NCBI GenBank assembly: GCA_029204225.1
Contig: MU831567.1
Span: 102,160 to 166,159, forward strand
Length of the DNA: 64,000 nt
Origin: Diphasiastrum complanatum
Taxonomy: Eukaryota > Streptophyta > Lycopodiopsida > Lycopodiales > Lycopodiaceae
Reading direction: 5' to 3'
Shown: positions 33,231-44,615 of the stretch, one piece after another
Layout: every line of letters begins with the position of its first letter
Position numbering within the stretch: position 1 is the first letter of the stretch
Notes under the pieces: generated by a model
Told to the model about the DNA's origin: nothing
Database searches by the model: none
The model's input: the letters and a program-made list of their open reading frames with translations, nothing else
Position numbers and translations under genes: made by a program

Positions 33231-34233
33231 ACAATAGAGTCAAAAGACTCCTTTGAACAACACATATGTAATGAGGCACCACTATCGATGTACCATGCTC
33301 CATCCTTCTTGAAGGGTGTTGAAGAAAAACTTGGCACCATGAGGGATCCTTCTCCATCTCTTGCAATAAAGTCTTCTTCTTTCTCGTTAGAGAGATGTGC
33401 TTGTTTGAGTTGATTTTTCTTTTTAAAGCAATTAGAGGCATAGTGTTCCTTCTTGCCACAAAAGAAACACTTGACTTTCTTCTTCTTGCTCTTGGAAGTA
33501 GAAGGATGAGTTGAGTCTTCCTCTTCTCTATCTTTGTCTTTGTCCTTGACTTTCTCTTTGTTGAAAGCTTGAGAAAACTGGTTCTTGCTCCTCCCTTTAT
33601 GCTTGTCCTTGACAAAGAGAGCTTTGTCACTCCCAATATACTTGAGTTTGTTCATCCTTGAAAGTTTTTAGCTTTGCCCTTGCTTCTTCAGAGATGAGAA
33701 TTCTTTGAAGAGTCTCCAAATTGGGCCACTCCTCCTTTATGGCAAATGTTATCATAGCCTTCTTTTAAGCCATTAAGAATGACTTGTACTAGCTCATCTT
33801 GATTGATTGTGACACCAACACAGGCAAGCTCCCTATGAAGATCTTTTACTCTTAGAACATAATTTGATGCACTCTCCTCACTTCTTTGAAACCTTTGAAA
33901 AATCTGATTTGCAAGAGTGAGTATTCTAGAAGTGTCCTTAGCTTCATAAATTGACTTAAGTGCATCCCAAGCTTCTTTAGCAGTGGTGCAAGATCTTATT
34001 TCTCTTAGAATCTCATTAGAGACATTCATTTTAATGAAGTGTAGAGCCATTCTAGCTCTCTTCCTGTACTTTGGTATTTCAAGCCGTGCTTGAGGCTCCT
34101 CCTCAATACCAAGTACTATGTCCATAACATCCTGGAGTATAAGAACAGACTCCATCCTAACCTTGCATATTGAATAATTGGAGGTACTTAGTCTTTCACT
34201 TGGTTATAAGAGATATCCTCCTACAGGTGCCAT
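33224..34233 (-). pseudogene. Copia element F gag and protease
   Basis: The minus-strand gag begins MAPVGGYLL at 34233 (followed by a stop) and continues in frame 33688-34155 with the UBN2 domain (MALHFIKMNVSNEILREI, SCTTAKEAWDALKSIYEA, DELVQVILNGLKEGYDN). After a frameshift, frame 33224-33655 has the zinc knuckle CFFCGKKEHYASNC, an acidic tract and the protease WYIDSGASLHMC. Sequence and layout match elements 1 and 2, so F is a third family member. Confidence 0.9.
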
Positions 34234-34975
34234 ATTGTGAAGACTTCTTGTTATTGGACAATTATATATTTGAGCTTGTTCCAAATAGACTTGATGTTGC
34301 TACTCTCTTTCAATATAGGAATTTTCAAGGGTGTGCTACCAATCCTATGTGAAAAACTTACAATTGTATTTGAGATAGATCTCAAATATTCCACAAAACA
34401 AGATAATCTAGATCAGTCTCTCAAAATGAATTGAGGAGTATAGACAAGTTTTGATTCTACTTTTGGCACGTGTTAGATGCTACAAAAGAAAACACTAATT
34501 ATTCAAAGAAGTCAAAAGTGTTCAATAACTCCAAACTATGTCTTGGTCTCAAGTTTTGTGTGTTGATTACTCAAAACAATGGATTGTCAAGCTAAATTGA
34601 ATCAAATCAAAAAATGGTCGGATTTTGGACCTCTCCCTATCCTCTTTAAGAGCTTATAACTCTAGATAGACACATCAGATCGATTTGAGAATTGCAATGG
34701 AAAGTACTCCTTATAAGCTTTCCATCAAGATATAACATCAATATCTTTTGACCAATGATGAAGGAAATAAAGAGGTCTAAAAATCTCTAATTTTCACTGC
34801 GGAATTCCAGAACTCCATACAATGTCGATTTTGATCTGAAAATCTTGTTTCTATCCTCTTTGATCCAAACACTTTTCAAGAAAAGGTAAAGAAAAGTGAT
34901 AAACAACTTTTTTGCTTGAATTGGGCTCACAAATTCTTGCACAAACAAAGATAATAGCATGCAAAGCTTGATTTG

Positions 34976-34987
34976 GCTCTGATACCA
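34976..34987 (-). other. Primer-binding site of copia element F
   Basis: GCTCTGATACCA on the plus strand is the exact complement of TGGTATCAGAGC and abuts the LTR start TGATAAAATTC at 34988. Confidence 0.92.
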
Positions 34988-35490
34988 TGATAAAATTCTA
35001 ACAAGCTCACACGTGTGGGGAATGATCCTCAAGTGTGAATGATCTTGTTAAGCTTTGTGTTTAGCACATAAATTGATTCTAGATTGAATGTCAAGATTTA
35101 GTACAAGATTTTATGGCTAAATCACAATCTAGCATGCTAAGAATCAAAGAATGATTGCTTTGAATAACAAAAGAGAAGAAGTACAAGAATTTAATGCATT
35201 AGCATAAGCCTCTACTCAAGTTAGAGAGAGAAAGAGAGAGCAAAATTCAAACAAACAATAGTTTAGATCCAAATTGACATGAATAGCTTCAAAGCTTGGT
35301 TCTTCATCAAAAACTATGAGAGAGCCTTCGCATATTTATGGAGATTGGAGTAGCTCGAGGTAGAACCATCTTTTTCCAACTTTCATCCACATCTAAAAGT
35401 GAAAACTAGAGAATTAGTGACATTTGTCACTTTACATGCATGCATTTCTAACTACTTTTTACCAAGTGTCAAATTTTCAACTAGAATTGA
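34988..35490 (-). repeat. 5' LTR of copia element F, truncated
   Basis: The LTR begins at the PBS and carries a CACACGTGTGG motif near 35001 and AG-rich tracts near 35224. Its last recognisable part (35361-35490) matches 32035-32165. It is cut at about 35487 by RNase H sequence of another copia element. Confidence 0.7.
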
Positions 35491-35833
35491 GGCCGAATAT
35501 GTAGCAGCAGCTAAGATGACAAACGAGCTAATATGGATCAAACAAATGTTGGAAGGATTTGATGAAACTATTTATGAACCTTATGTCCTACTAATGGATA
35601 ACACTTCAACAATCTATCTTACAAAAGATCCTATGTTTCATTAGAAAACGAAGCATATAGCTATCAAGTATCATGTTATTTGGGACTTAGTCAAAAAAAA
35701 GATATTGAAGACAGTCTTCATACCTACAGAGAAAATGAAGGCTGATATATTTAGAAAGCCACTCAGTAAAGCTTTGTTTGAGAAGCAACGAAGAATATTG
35801 GGGTTAATCTAACTGTCCACTTTGAGAGAGAGC
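35475..35833 (+). pseudogene. Copia RNase H 3' fragment (plus strand)
   Basis: The plus strand reads IEAEYVAAAKMTNELIWIKQ, LLMDNTSTIYLTKDPMFH, a stop in place of a sense codon, then KTKHIAIKYHVI...MKADIFRKPLSKALF. This is the end of a copia RNase H from a different subfamily than element F (EAEYVA, DNTSTIYL). A purine-rich AGAGAGAG precedes the LTR at 35834. Confidence 0.85.
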
Positions 35834-36574
35834 TATAGAACACCTCAATAGACAAATCTCGGTTCTACTAACAAAGTGCACAGTTTAATTGACAAAGGCT
35901 GAGAAACAAACTCGAACTTGCAAGTATCTCGAAACTCGAAAGATTTGCAAACATTATCTTGTTGAAACTCGAAAGATTCGCAAACAATATCTTGTCGTGA
36001 AATATTTTCATTCTTGTTCAATCTCAAACTCGAAACATTCGCAAAACTGTCGCCATTCGCGAAACTATCGCAAAAATGTGGATTGTCACAAAACTGTCGT
36101 GAACAATTCACGAACAAAGATCATTCGAGTCTGGAAACGAAACGTTTTAAGTCTAGAAACGTTAGTTGAATATCAACCATCTTAATAGTTAGATCTACTT
36201 TTACAAAAGTAAAAGGCCAAAAAACCTATCTTGTAACAATATAAATACATGTGCACTACTCGTTGTAAACACAACAGAGGACCAACAAGATAGCAAGAGA
36301 TGTATATTGAAGATTCAGAATCGAAATTATAAAAATTAAACTGATCAAAGTTTCTCAATAGATGATTTTTTTCAGTTATTATAATTGTCTGAAATTATCT
36401 ATCACACTCACACATATATCTCTGGAATTCGCATGCTCTATTCAATCGAGGTAAAAACTGCTCTCTTAGTACATAGACCAGAATCACACCCGATTGAAGA
36501 CACTAATATTAGTTTGATTTATTCAAGCTTTCATCGTGTTCTCTAAGGAAGAATTTGTAGTATGTTTTCCTACA
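35834..36574 (+). repeat. 3' LTR of the truncated copia element
   Basis: The 741-bp LTR ends TTTTCCTACA and is the inverted homologue of 24530-25143. Its first dinucleotide is TA instead of TG, and the outer edge matches TGTAGAACACC of the other copy. It includes TAACAATATAAATACATG, a likely TATA region, near 36233. Confidence 0.85.
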
Positions 36575-36689
36575 GATCCCAATGGAAGATAACAGAGGGC
36601 ACCGAAGAAGCTGCTAGAGAATCTGCTATCATCCAAACATTAAGAATGGAGTCCATAATGTTGCAGTCGTTTACAAACCCAAACTGTGG

Positions 36690-36962
36690 CAAGAGACTAT
36701 GTGTGCCTCAGACTGTGTGCAGAGGCCTATGTAGAGACTGTGTCTCTCATCATCCTTTCTTCAATGTGTCATTTCTCTATTCATGTACTTATGTTTTTCA
36801 GATCTAGGCTGTTAATCTTCTGCCATAATAAAGGGCTGTTTTTTTCATGTCTCTTATTGAAGTTCTGTTGCTATTCTAAATGGGCTTTGCTTGAGGTTAC
36901 TGTACATACTGAAATACAGCTAAGTAGCTGGTTGGCTCTTTCCCTCTACCATTTTTGTTTCA
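36690..36962 (+). repeat. 5' LTR of copia element G, truncated
   Basis: This stretch matches 39725-39994 closely (AGAGACTATGTGTGCCTCAG, GATCTAGGCTGTTAATCTT, ATAATAAAGGGCTG) and ends TTTCA at the PBS. The U3 part with the TATA box seen in the 3' LTR is missing. Positions 36575-36690 are unrelated sequence. Confidence 0.85.
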
Positions 36963-36974
36963 TGGTATCAGAGC
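36963..36974 (+). other. Primer-binding site of copia element G
   Basis: TGGTATCAGAGC directly follows the LTR end TTTCA. Confidence 0.95.
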
Positions 36975-37101
36975 TCAGGTCCTTCTGATCTGTCTGAGAG
37001 GAATATGATTGCTAGAGTCTAGTAGAAGTTCAATACTTTTTTGTTGTTGTTGTTGTGTACTGTTTGTCAGAGAGTGAACACTAAGACTAGACAGAAGCAA
37101 C

Positions 37102-37995
37102 ATGTCAGCAGGTTTTCTTGCTCTCAGACCTCAGGCTTTCAGTGGAACCGGTTTTGATGGATGGAGACATATGATGTCCCTCTAACTAAGAGGAAAAATG
37201 GTCTTCGATGTTGTGGATGGAAGCGAACCAAAGCTAGAGGTTGGTAATCCACCAACAAAGCAGCAGCAGGCTGAAGTTCTCGACTGGACTCGCAGAGACA
37301 ACAAGGCCATTGCTTGCATAGCAATGTGTCTTTTGAAAAACATAATGCAAATGATGAGAACCCACGTGAACAGGGGCAGCAAAGCTATGTGGGATGCACT
37401 GAATGCAACATACGGCACCAAGTCTGAAATGGATGCACTGCGCCTTGAGATCCAACTTGAAGATCTCAAGTTTGTTGAAGGACATGACCTCTAGAACATA
37501 TCTTGAAGATGGACGAGCTGTTTAGTATGATTGGTGATCTAGGAGAGGAGCATGTCATGTCAGAATCTTAGAAAAAGCTGAGGCTTTACCGATCATTGTC
37601 TAAATCTTGGGCAAGTTCTATTGAGGCACTTATGGCATCCAAGAAAGGAAAATCTTGGACTGTAGTAATCTCAACCCTTCTTGACTGAAACAGATGAGCA
37701 CTTTGCAAGGCGAGGTCTATGCTCCTGAGCAAGCTTGCTATGTTAAGAAGAAACAAAGATTCAAGAAGTTTCAGCCCAAAAAACAGCAATGTGTGCCTCA
37801 GTCAGATAACCAACAAGATGCACAAAAGCAAGTTGACTCGTAGTGGAGATCTAGGAAGGTTTGTTGCTACAATTGCAACAATCTTGGGCACATAGCAAGT
37901 CGGTGTCCACAAGGGAGCACTTCTAGACCCAAGAAAGAAGTCCACATGGTAGAAGGATCGGCTGTTTTGGAGGAGACTTTGGAGGAGACTTGTTG
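37102..37995 (+). pseudogene. Copia element G gag
   Basis: The gag opens at ATG 37102 (MSAGFLALRPQAFSGTGFDGW) with a stop after about 30 codons. Frame 37198-37494 gives the UBN2 core (IACIAMCLLKNIMQMMRTHV, SKAMWDALNATYGTKSEMDA). Further frames reach the zinc knuckle CYNCNNLGHIASRC (CX2CX4HX4C) near 37864-37908. Three or more frame breaks are present. Confidence 0.88.
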
Positions 37996-38000
37996 AGAAA

Positions 38001-39092
38001 GTGGCTTTTGCTTGTCACCAATCAGGTCACCAATCAACAACCATGACAGTTGATTCAGGTTGCACCTCAATCATGGTGAAAGACAATTGGTTGCTCAAGA
38101 ATTCAACACCAAGAACTGAAGGAGGAGGTGTACAGTTGGGCACCAATGTTGTAACATCAATTGATGTTGTCGGGAGCTTTCACATGCCACTGATGCAAGG
38201 TGAATCCATGAAACTTGAAGGAGCTTTGCTGGTCCCTCAACTACGAAAGAACTTGCTATCAGTTTCACGTGTTGCAGATGAAGGGCTGATTAGCGTCTTC
38301 GATCCTAATCATGTCACTTTCTACAAGCCAAGAGCAAAGGTAGTTGGCGAGGTAGCAGCCCAAGGAAACCGAATTGGGAACCTTTATGAGTTAGAGGTGA
38401 CACCAACATCTCAGGCACTTCTAGCAAGTGATCAACATGCCATTTTATGGCATAAAAAGCTCGGCCATGTCAGTTTTAAGCTCATGGAGCTCATGCAGAA
38501 GCAAGAACTTGTCAGTGGACTACCTCACATACAGTTCAAAGAGAAACCACCTTTATGTGAAGCTTGCATGAAGGGCAAGCATGCAAGGAGGAGCTACGCA
38601 GGTGTAGGCAAGCGTGCAGGTGAGCTTTTGGAAGTTGTCCATTCAGACCTCTGTGGGCCAATGGAGGTTGCTAGCAGGAGTCAAGTGCGGTACTTCATCT
38701 CTTTTATAGATGATAGAAGCCGAAAAACGTGTGTGTATTTTCTGCAGAACAAGAGCCAGCAGACATTCAAAGCTTTTCAACTCTATAAGGCTCAATCTGA
38801 AAATCAATGCAAAAAAAGGATCAAGATTCTCAGAAGTGATGGACGTGGTGAATATGTGAGCAATGAGTTCAACTCTTACTGTGAGAGTCAAGGAATACAA
38901 AGGCAGATTACTACAAGATACACACCTCAACTAAATGGGGTGGCCGAAAGAAAGAACCGTGCTATTGTCGAGACATCTAGGAGCTTGTTGGCAGTAGCTA
39001 AACTTAGCAAATATTTTTGGGAAGAAGCTGTAGAGGTGGCCATCTACCTTGGAAATAGGCTGCCTATAGTGGCCATCCAAAATTCCATTTGA
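38001..39092 (+). pseudogene. Copia element G protease-integrase ORF
   Basis: This 363-codon uninterrupted frame holds the protease active site (VDSGCTS, D18-S19-G20), the integrase zinc module (H151, H156, C186, C189) and the catalytic core with D216 (HSDLCGP), D280 (LRSDGRGEY) and E316 (NGVAERKNR). The D280-E316 spacing is DX35E. All integrase catalytic residues are present. The frame is cut at residue 360 in the integrase C-terminal region. It would need gag and RT from elsewhere. Confidence 0.92.
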
Positions 39093-39590
39093 AGTATGGA
39101 CATGTGAAAAACCTGATTTGTCTCATCTTCATGTGTTTCGGTGTGTGTGTTATGTGCATGTACCTAAGGAATCTTCATGTGTTTCGGTGTGTGTGTTATG
39201 TGCATGTACCTAAGGAGATCCACAAGAAGCTTGACGAGAAGAGTATCAAGTGCACTTTTATGGGGTACAACATGCAATCAAAGGGGTACAAGTGTTGGGA
39301 TCCAGTTGCAAAATGCATGTACACAAGTTCGGATGTAAAGAAGAGAGCTGTCCCTATGAGTCTGGAGCTAAGGAAGAATGTGAACCAACTTTCATTGAAG
39401 AAAGGTTTCTAGTGCCCAATGAAGAAGCCAACATGCAAGCTATTGTTCCAGCCGAAGAGAGGTCTGATTTTTCAGACCAAGAAGATGGTGAGCAGGCAGA
39501 AATGGACGCACAAGAAGAGAGTGCAGTTGTGAATAATCCTGATCCAGCCATTAGGATTGAGCATAGACCTAATTATTAGCCTCATGATTC
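39089..39590 (+). pseudogene. Copia element G integrase tail with 46-bp duplication
   Basis: Frames 39089-39412 and 39250-39579 carry FRCVCYVHVPKEIHKKLDEK, CTFMGYNMQSKGYKCWDP and an acidic tail (ERSDFSDQEDGEQAE). A 46-base segment is tandemly duplicated (39125-39170 and 39171-39216). Since 46 is not a multiple of three, this breaks the frame. RT and RNase H are absent, and the tail runs straight into the 3' LTR. Confidence 0.88.
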
Positions 39591-39594
39591 CCTA

Positions 39595-39994
39595 TGTGGT
39601 AGCCCTCAGTAGCACCATTAGGCACATATCTTTAGCTATATAAAGTAGGCTTTAGAAGTACGTTTTGTGCTTGAATACATAGTAGTTTTGTTAGTGTGTA
39701 ATGTTTTCCTTTTGAACGCAATGGTAAGAGACTATGTGTGCCTCAGACTGTGTGTAGAAGCCTGTGTGACTGTGTGTCTCATCATCCTTTCTTCAGTGTG
39801 TCATTTTACTATTCATGTACTTATGTTTTTCAGATCTAGGCTGTTAATCTTTTGCCATAATAAAGGGCTGTTTTTTTCATGTCTCTTATTGAAGTTTTGT
39901 TGCTATTCTGAATGGGCTTTGCTTGAGGTTACTGTACATTCTAAAATACAGCTAAGTAGTTGGTTGGCTCTTTCCCTCTGCCATTTCTGTTTCA
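39595..39994 (+). repeat. 3' LTR of copia element G
   Basis: The end at 39994 (TTTCTGTTTCA) matches the 5' LTR end. It includes the U3 with a TATA box, which the 5' copy has lost. The start is placed near TGTGGTAGCCC at 39595 by inference. Confidence 0.75.
39637..39645 (+). promoter_or_regulatory. TATA box in LTR of element G
   Basis: TATATAAAG lies in the plus orientation inside the 3' LTR, in a position typical of the U3 promoter. Confidence 0.6.
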
Positions 39995-39998
39995 TAAC

Positions 39999-40082
39999 CC
40001 AAGGGAGTTGGCTCAATTGGTTAGCTTGACATCCGAAGTTTCTTTGGTCTCAAGTTCGAGCCTTCCCTTGGAAACCAAGAAG
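39999..40082 (+). mobile_element. tRNA-derived insertion (SINE or tRNA retropseudogene)
   Basis: The 84-bp insert is flanked by perfect 17-bp direct repeats CATTTCTGTTTCATAAC (39982-39998 and 40083-40099). Within it, AGTTGGCTCAATTGGTTAGC looks like a tRNA D-arm/A box and GGTCTCAAGTTCGAGCC like a T-arm/B box. AAGGGAG and TTCCCTT at its ends can pair as an acceptor stem, and CCGAA/TTTGG as an anticodon stem. The anticodon loop is short, so it is not a working tRNA. It inserted across the 3' edge of the element G LTR and is therefore younger than G. Confidence 0.8.
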
Positions 40083-40099
40083 CATTTCTGTTTCATAAC

Positions 40100-40736
40100 T
40101 CACATCTTTTAATTAGAGGACAAAGCCTCACTTTTGTGTTCAAGTGAAAAATGAAAATTTGTAGTACATAACAAGTAGTTTACTATCTGATTTGCTTCTA
40201 CGCTATATGAACTTCGGGATGAAATTCATCGAACAAGCAGGATTATTATCGTTTTTTTTCGAAAACTACAACAAGGACGATCTTTAACAATGGGCAGGAT
40301 GAAATTGAAGTAACCAATAATGGAAATGAGAGAGAAATACCGCAGGGCCACAGCCCACAACAAAATCAACAATTTGGTTAGAGATACCAAACCATGATCA
40401 GCACACGCAACCATCTTATAGAGAAATTAGTTGATTGGGAAAGTAAGACATACCTTTAAAAGCTGTGAAAAGAAGACCAACACAGATGGAAGAAAACCAG
40501 AAAACAGAGCACAAGAGATGAAAAACAAGATGTTCAGATTCTTCATTATGTTATGCACATATATGTACATTGGAGAGGCTACGTGAGGCTCAAGAGGCCT
40601 TCTAAGTTAAGTCTAAATCTACTCAACTGCCTACCAATAACTAGCTAACATTTAGCTCTAACCTAACACCTAACTAACTGCTACAAATCAGACTCTGCAC
40701 GAATAGCAGGTTGGTGAAATGCTTGAATGCTTACCA
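40100..40736 (-). repeat. Probable 3' LTR of copia element H
   Basis: The right edge at 40736 (TTACCA before CTCCCCCTTC) has the LTR-end/polypurine-tract arrangement of a minus-strand copia element. No second copy is in the window, so the left edge is a guess. Confidence 0.45.
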
Positions 40737-40739
40737 CTC

Positions 40740-41540
40740 CCCCTTCAAACATTTGAGCTGTAGTTTGTGGTTGACCAAATATGCCCATAGCTTGTCTATG
40801 CTTGAGAAACTCATCTCTTCCAAGAGTCACAAAGTGATACTTTGTTGGAATGTGTTTGACCTATTGTGAAAGACAAGTAATTCTCGTAACCAAAGTACAT
40901 CTTTTGCTCCTGCAAGAGCAAACTATTCAGATTCTGTTGTTGACTGTGCAACTATTCTCTGCTTCCTACTAATTTAGCCAATAGGCCCTCCACATAATTG
41001 GTAACAACAACCTTTAGTACATCTTCCATGCTTGTTTGTGCCATAACTTGCATCTGTATACGCCTGCAAAATGAAATCTGCTCCCCCTGAATAGCATACT
41101 CCAAAATCAGCCGTACCCTTAAGATACCTTAAAATTCATTTTGCCATCAACCAATGCCTATCAGTGTAACTATCATTGAATTGACTTAAGAGAATCACTG
41201 CAAAAGAGACTACCAATCAATTCCCTATATGGATGACTCCCCCTTGGCAACTCATGTTGAATTTCAAAGAACAAATTGATATCTTTTCCGATAGGTGTAG
41301 CTACTGGAAATGCATTCCTGTACCAAATTTGTTCAGTAGCATATCGACATATCTTTTGATTGAAATGTACTTTTTGTCTGCTCTTGTCACGAGTTATGTG
41401 AATTCTCAAGAAGAAACGAGCTTCTCCCAAATCGACCATGTCGAATCTTTCAGCTAATTATTTTTTCATTGTTAGAATTTCACTAGTGTCTCCTGTGACT
41501 AGCAAATCATCTACATAAAGTGCAAGAATACAATTTTACA
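40740..41540 (-). pseudogene. Copia element H RT end and RNase H
   Basis: On the minus strand LALYVDDLLVTGDTSEIL (about 41490-41525) is followed by MVDLGEARFFLRIHITRDKS in frame 41173-41439. In broken frames the RNase H follows: AKWILRYLKGTADFGVCYSG-like sequence with one stop, LQAYTDASYGTNKHGRCTKG, SRKQRIVAQSTTESE and FALAGAKDVLWLRELL. Everything before the RT palm is missing. Confidence 0.85.
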
Positions 41541-41830
41541 TTGAAAAATGCGAATGTAAATATTGGTGTCTACTATACTAGGTACAAAGCGATCCTGTTT
41601 TATGAGGGTATCAAATTTTTTGTACCATTGGGACCAAAAACCAGCAAACTGATCAATATGGCACTCACCCTAATACGATACCAAGATGGTTTGGCTGATC
41701 GCTTTAAATAAATGTCAGTAAGAGAAGATCGGACTATAAAAAACTTTATCTATACTACAAGCTGATTAGTAAAGCTTAACATATTTTGTACATGGATAAC
41801 AATTGACATTCAACGTTGACATCTATCTTC
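41541..41830. other. Unassigned spacer
   Basis: No domain or repeat is recognised. A 63-codon ORF at 41520-41711 looks accidental. Confidence 0.35.
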
Positions 41831-41854
41831 CTCACTGTGCTAACTTACGCGGTT

Positions 41855-42055
41855 TTGTGTGTGGGATGGTGGTAGGCGTGGCAGTGCCACACATATTTGA
41901 AAGTTGAATTTGCCTTAGAGACCCCCCTCCCCCCCCAAAAAAATCTGTTTGGAGGAAGGGCCGATGACGAAAAATTTTGACAGCATGGCAGTGCCACGCA
42001 ATTTGCCACGAGAATCCCGATGAGTCAAATCTGGTCCTCGTCATATGTGCGTGGC
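41855..42055. repeat. Second cluster of GTGGCA/TGCCAC motifs
   Basis: CGTGGCAGTGCCACAC (about 41877), CATGGCAGTGCCACGC (about 41984), TTTGCCACGAG and GCGTGGCAATGA resemble the palindrome cluster at 28561-29000. Both clusters also contain a GAAATTTTGACA-like word. This may be the end of a related DNA transposon. Confidence 0.55.
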
Positions 42056-42097
42056 AATGAGCCCATGTTTGTAGTTGTGGATGAAATACTAAAACGT

Positions 42098-42270
42098 GAA
42101 TATCGTGAATACTGAAATGTGAATCCTCTAAATACTGATCGTGAAACTCTAGATACTGATCGTGAAATTCTGAATATTGATTGTGATCTTTGAATATTGA
42201 TCGTGAAACTCTGAAGACTGATCATGATACTGTGAATACTGATTGTGATACTCTGAATACTTTGATCATG
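42098..42270. repeat. 21-23-bp tandem repeat, about eight copies
   Basis: Imperfect units contain ACTGATCGTGAAACTCTGA. The repeat continues in more decayed form to about 42600 (ATCGTGAAATTATGAA). Confidence 0.85.
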
Positions 42271-43640
42271 ACATATTTTTAATAATGCAATTGTAAATAG
42301 AAAATAGTAATTTTTTAAAATACTAAAATTGTGACTTTTTTTTTATATCAAATGTAAATTTCATTGATTATATCAAATCATGAAATTAGTGAGCACTCAA
42401 CCATGACATGATATTTATGGCTATTTGTGAGTGTTTATTTGTACAAATTCTGACCATTTTTGTGAATTTAATCGTGAAATTATGAACGGTAAAATTTATT
42501 ACTACTTTCAACACTTCATACACAATAAATTGTGATATTCATTTTCTGCAATTGTGAATGTAAATCATGTAATCGTAAATATTACATTATGAAATTTACT
42601 GCTTTTGTGAATATTAATTATAGATTGAAGCACACTCAAATGAAGTCTAGCAACCTCACTATCTAGAGATCCAATCAAAATTAGGGCTATGACAAAACCA
42701 AAAAAAATGAAATATTTCAAGATCTACATGCAAATACTGAAAATTTGATATGCAATCTATTAGCCACCACTTAGGCTGATCCAATGGTCCAAAAATCGGC
42801 CAAATCTAGTATGTGAATTTAAAAATTGGAAATGATCTATTTTATAAATCTATATAGGATTTTGATCAACAAAATATCCAATCTACAAATGCAAGACACA
42901 TGATTTTGGTGTAGAATCCTCTCTAGCGTGCTCTAGCCTTAATATCTTCACAAAATCATTGATGGGTATGATTTCCTCCTTCATAACAAATCAAAGGTTG
43001 ATGTATGATTTGTGAAAGATTTGGAATCAATTCAGATCCAAATCATCTAATAGAACTCTAATAGAACAATCTTTGATTACAAAACAAGCTACTCCACCAA
43101 TCTTGCCAATGTAAAAAAATCAGCATCTACATACAAAATGAGATGCAAACTCTAATAGAACTTGATAAAACATGTATCAAAATATAAAGTACTATTTCTG
43201 TCCGACCAAAAAACTACTTTATTTCACATGTGTGAATCCAGAATTAGCAAATATAGATCATTCTACACATAGAATTGCAAGTAATCACAAGTATAGTGCA
43301 CCAATGGATAGTAGAACCCAAGAGAACCATGTATAAGCATGAAATGAGATAGAGAAGAGAGAAGATGTGTCTCTCCATGAGTTAAATCCTTTTATAACTG
43401 GTCCAAACCCTATTTGGCCACTTGGCTTTCCCTCCAAAATGTAAACCCTACTATTTTTGGGTCTAGATTCAATGTACCCAACATTTAAATTTGAATCTAC
43501 TCAAAGTCGACTACTAACTTTTCCACACTTTCAAAAAGTGTCTATTCAGATGCAATTTAGACTAATATAACTTTGAAAAGTCAAAATCTAATTCGAATAT
43601 GAAACTGGCCTCAATTTGTCAAATATAGAAATGTAGCAAA
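42271..43640. other. Gene-free AT-rich stretch with LTR-like fragment
   Basis: No domain is seen. A TTCACATGTGTGAA palindrome at 43222-43235 and leader-like sequence around it suggest a decayed LTR of the element 1/2/F family, without clear borders. Confidence 0.4.
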
Positions 43641-43641
43641 T

Positions 43642-44500
43642 ATGACTAAACTAGTTGAATCTTTCACACGATTGACTAATAAGCAATTCCAAATGCATGA
43701 AAAGCTGAAACAACCAATCAAACCTTTGATAAAAAACCAAAAGAATCCTAGTCAGGCTTCATCATCTACAAGTAAACATGTAGAGGATCTCCCTAAGATC
43801 CCACCCGAGATAGTTGATGATCCACTCTATGATGTTCTCCAACACTTTAAGGATTACATGGGAGCCTCAACCACCATCAACTTCTTTTGAGGGAACTGCC
43901 AAGACAGTACCTCTCAATCTGAAGGATGATGATGAAGATATCGATCGTATAGTGCACGTAGGAGCCCACCTGAATCCAACCCAATTACGGGATTTGGAAA
44001 AGTTATTGCACAAATATGGAAATGTGTTTGCATGGAGTTATAAAGAAATGAAGGGGGTTTCTTCTAACATCGCAATACATACAATCCCCTTACAGAATGG
44101 TGCCATACTTGTAAGAGCAAAGCCTTATCGCACCAATCCTACATATCGCAAGAAGAGACCTAAAATGAGAAACGTGTCGAACAACCTCCTCCCTCGTGAG
44201 GAGCTGGACCCTTGAGCATAATGGATGAAAATCAGTTCCAGCCAGCATTGTGGGGGGTTATAGTTACTTCAAAGCCTATGAGTTCATTATCGATGGGTTC
44301 TGGCACCTAACTTACGTCGTTTCTACCAACTACACAAGACCCATCCAACCAGTGCAGTCACCCAGACCAGCTGGCAGTACCAATAGACCACCAGAACTAG
44401 ATCTACCAGAAGCAGAGAGGGATGAAGACAATAGTGACGATCCCTCTACAGATTTCTACCTAGAGGGGTGGACGATCTAGAGGACGAAGATTCTAGATCT
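43642..44500 (+). pseudogene. Gypsy pol fragment, start of RT region
   Basis: Two overlapping plus-strand frames read VEDLPKIPPEIVDDPLYDVL, then VHVGAHLNPTQLRDLEKLLH and KYGNVFAWSYKEMKGVSSNI with ILVRAKPYRTNP. This is the linker before a Ty3/gypsy RT (DVFAWSYxEMxGI, VxQxPYRxNP). The RT core itself is not recognisable downstream. Positions 44250-44480 form an open frame of unclear origin. Confidence 0.75.
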
Positions 44501-44615
44501 CAAGACCGATAGAACTAAGATTGCAGTGTTGACAGATTCCCTGCTCCAGAGAACCTATTGTTTACTCGTTTCTGATTCTTTCTACTTCTTCAGAACCGTT
44601 TCTGCCTGTTATCAG

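Noticed and set aside
40021-40070. Functional tRNA gene
   Set aside because: The anticodon loop is too short and the flanking 17-bp duplications show a retroposed copy.
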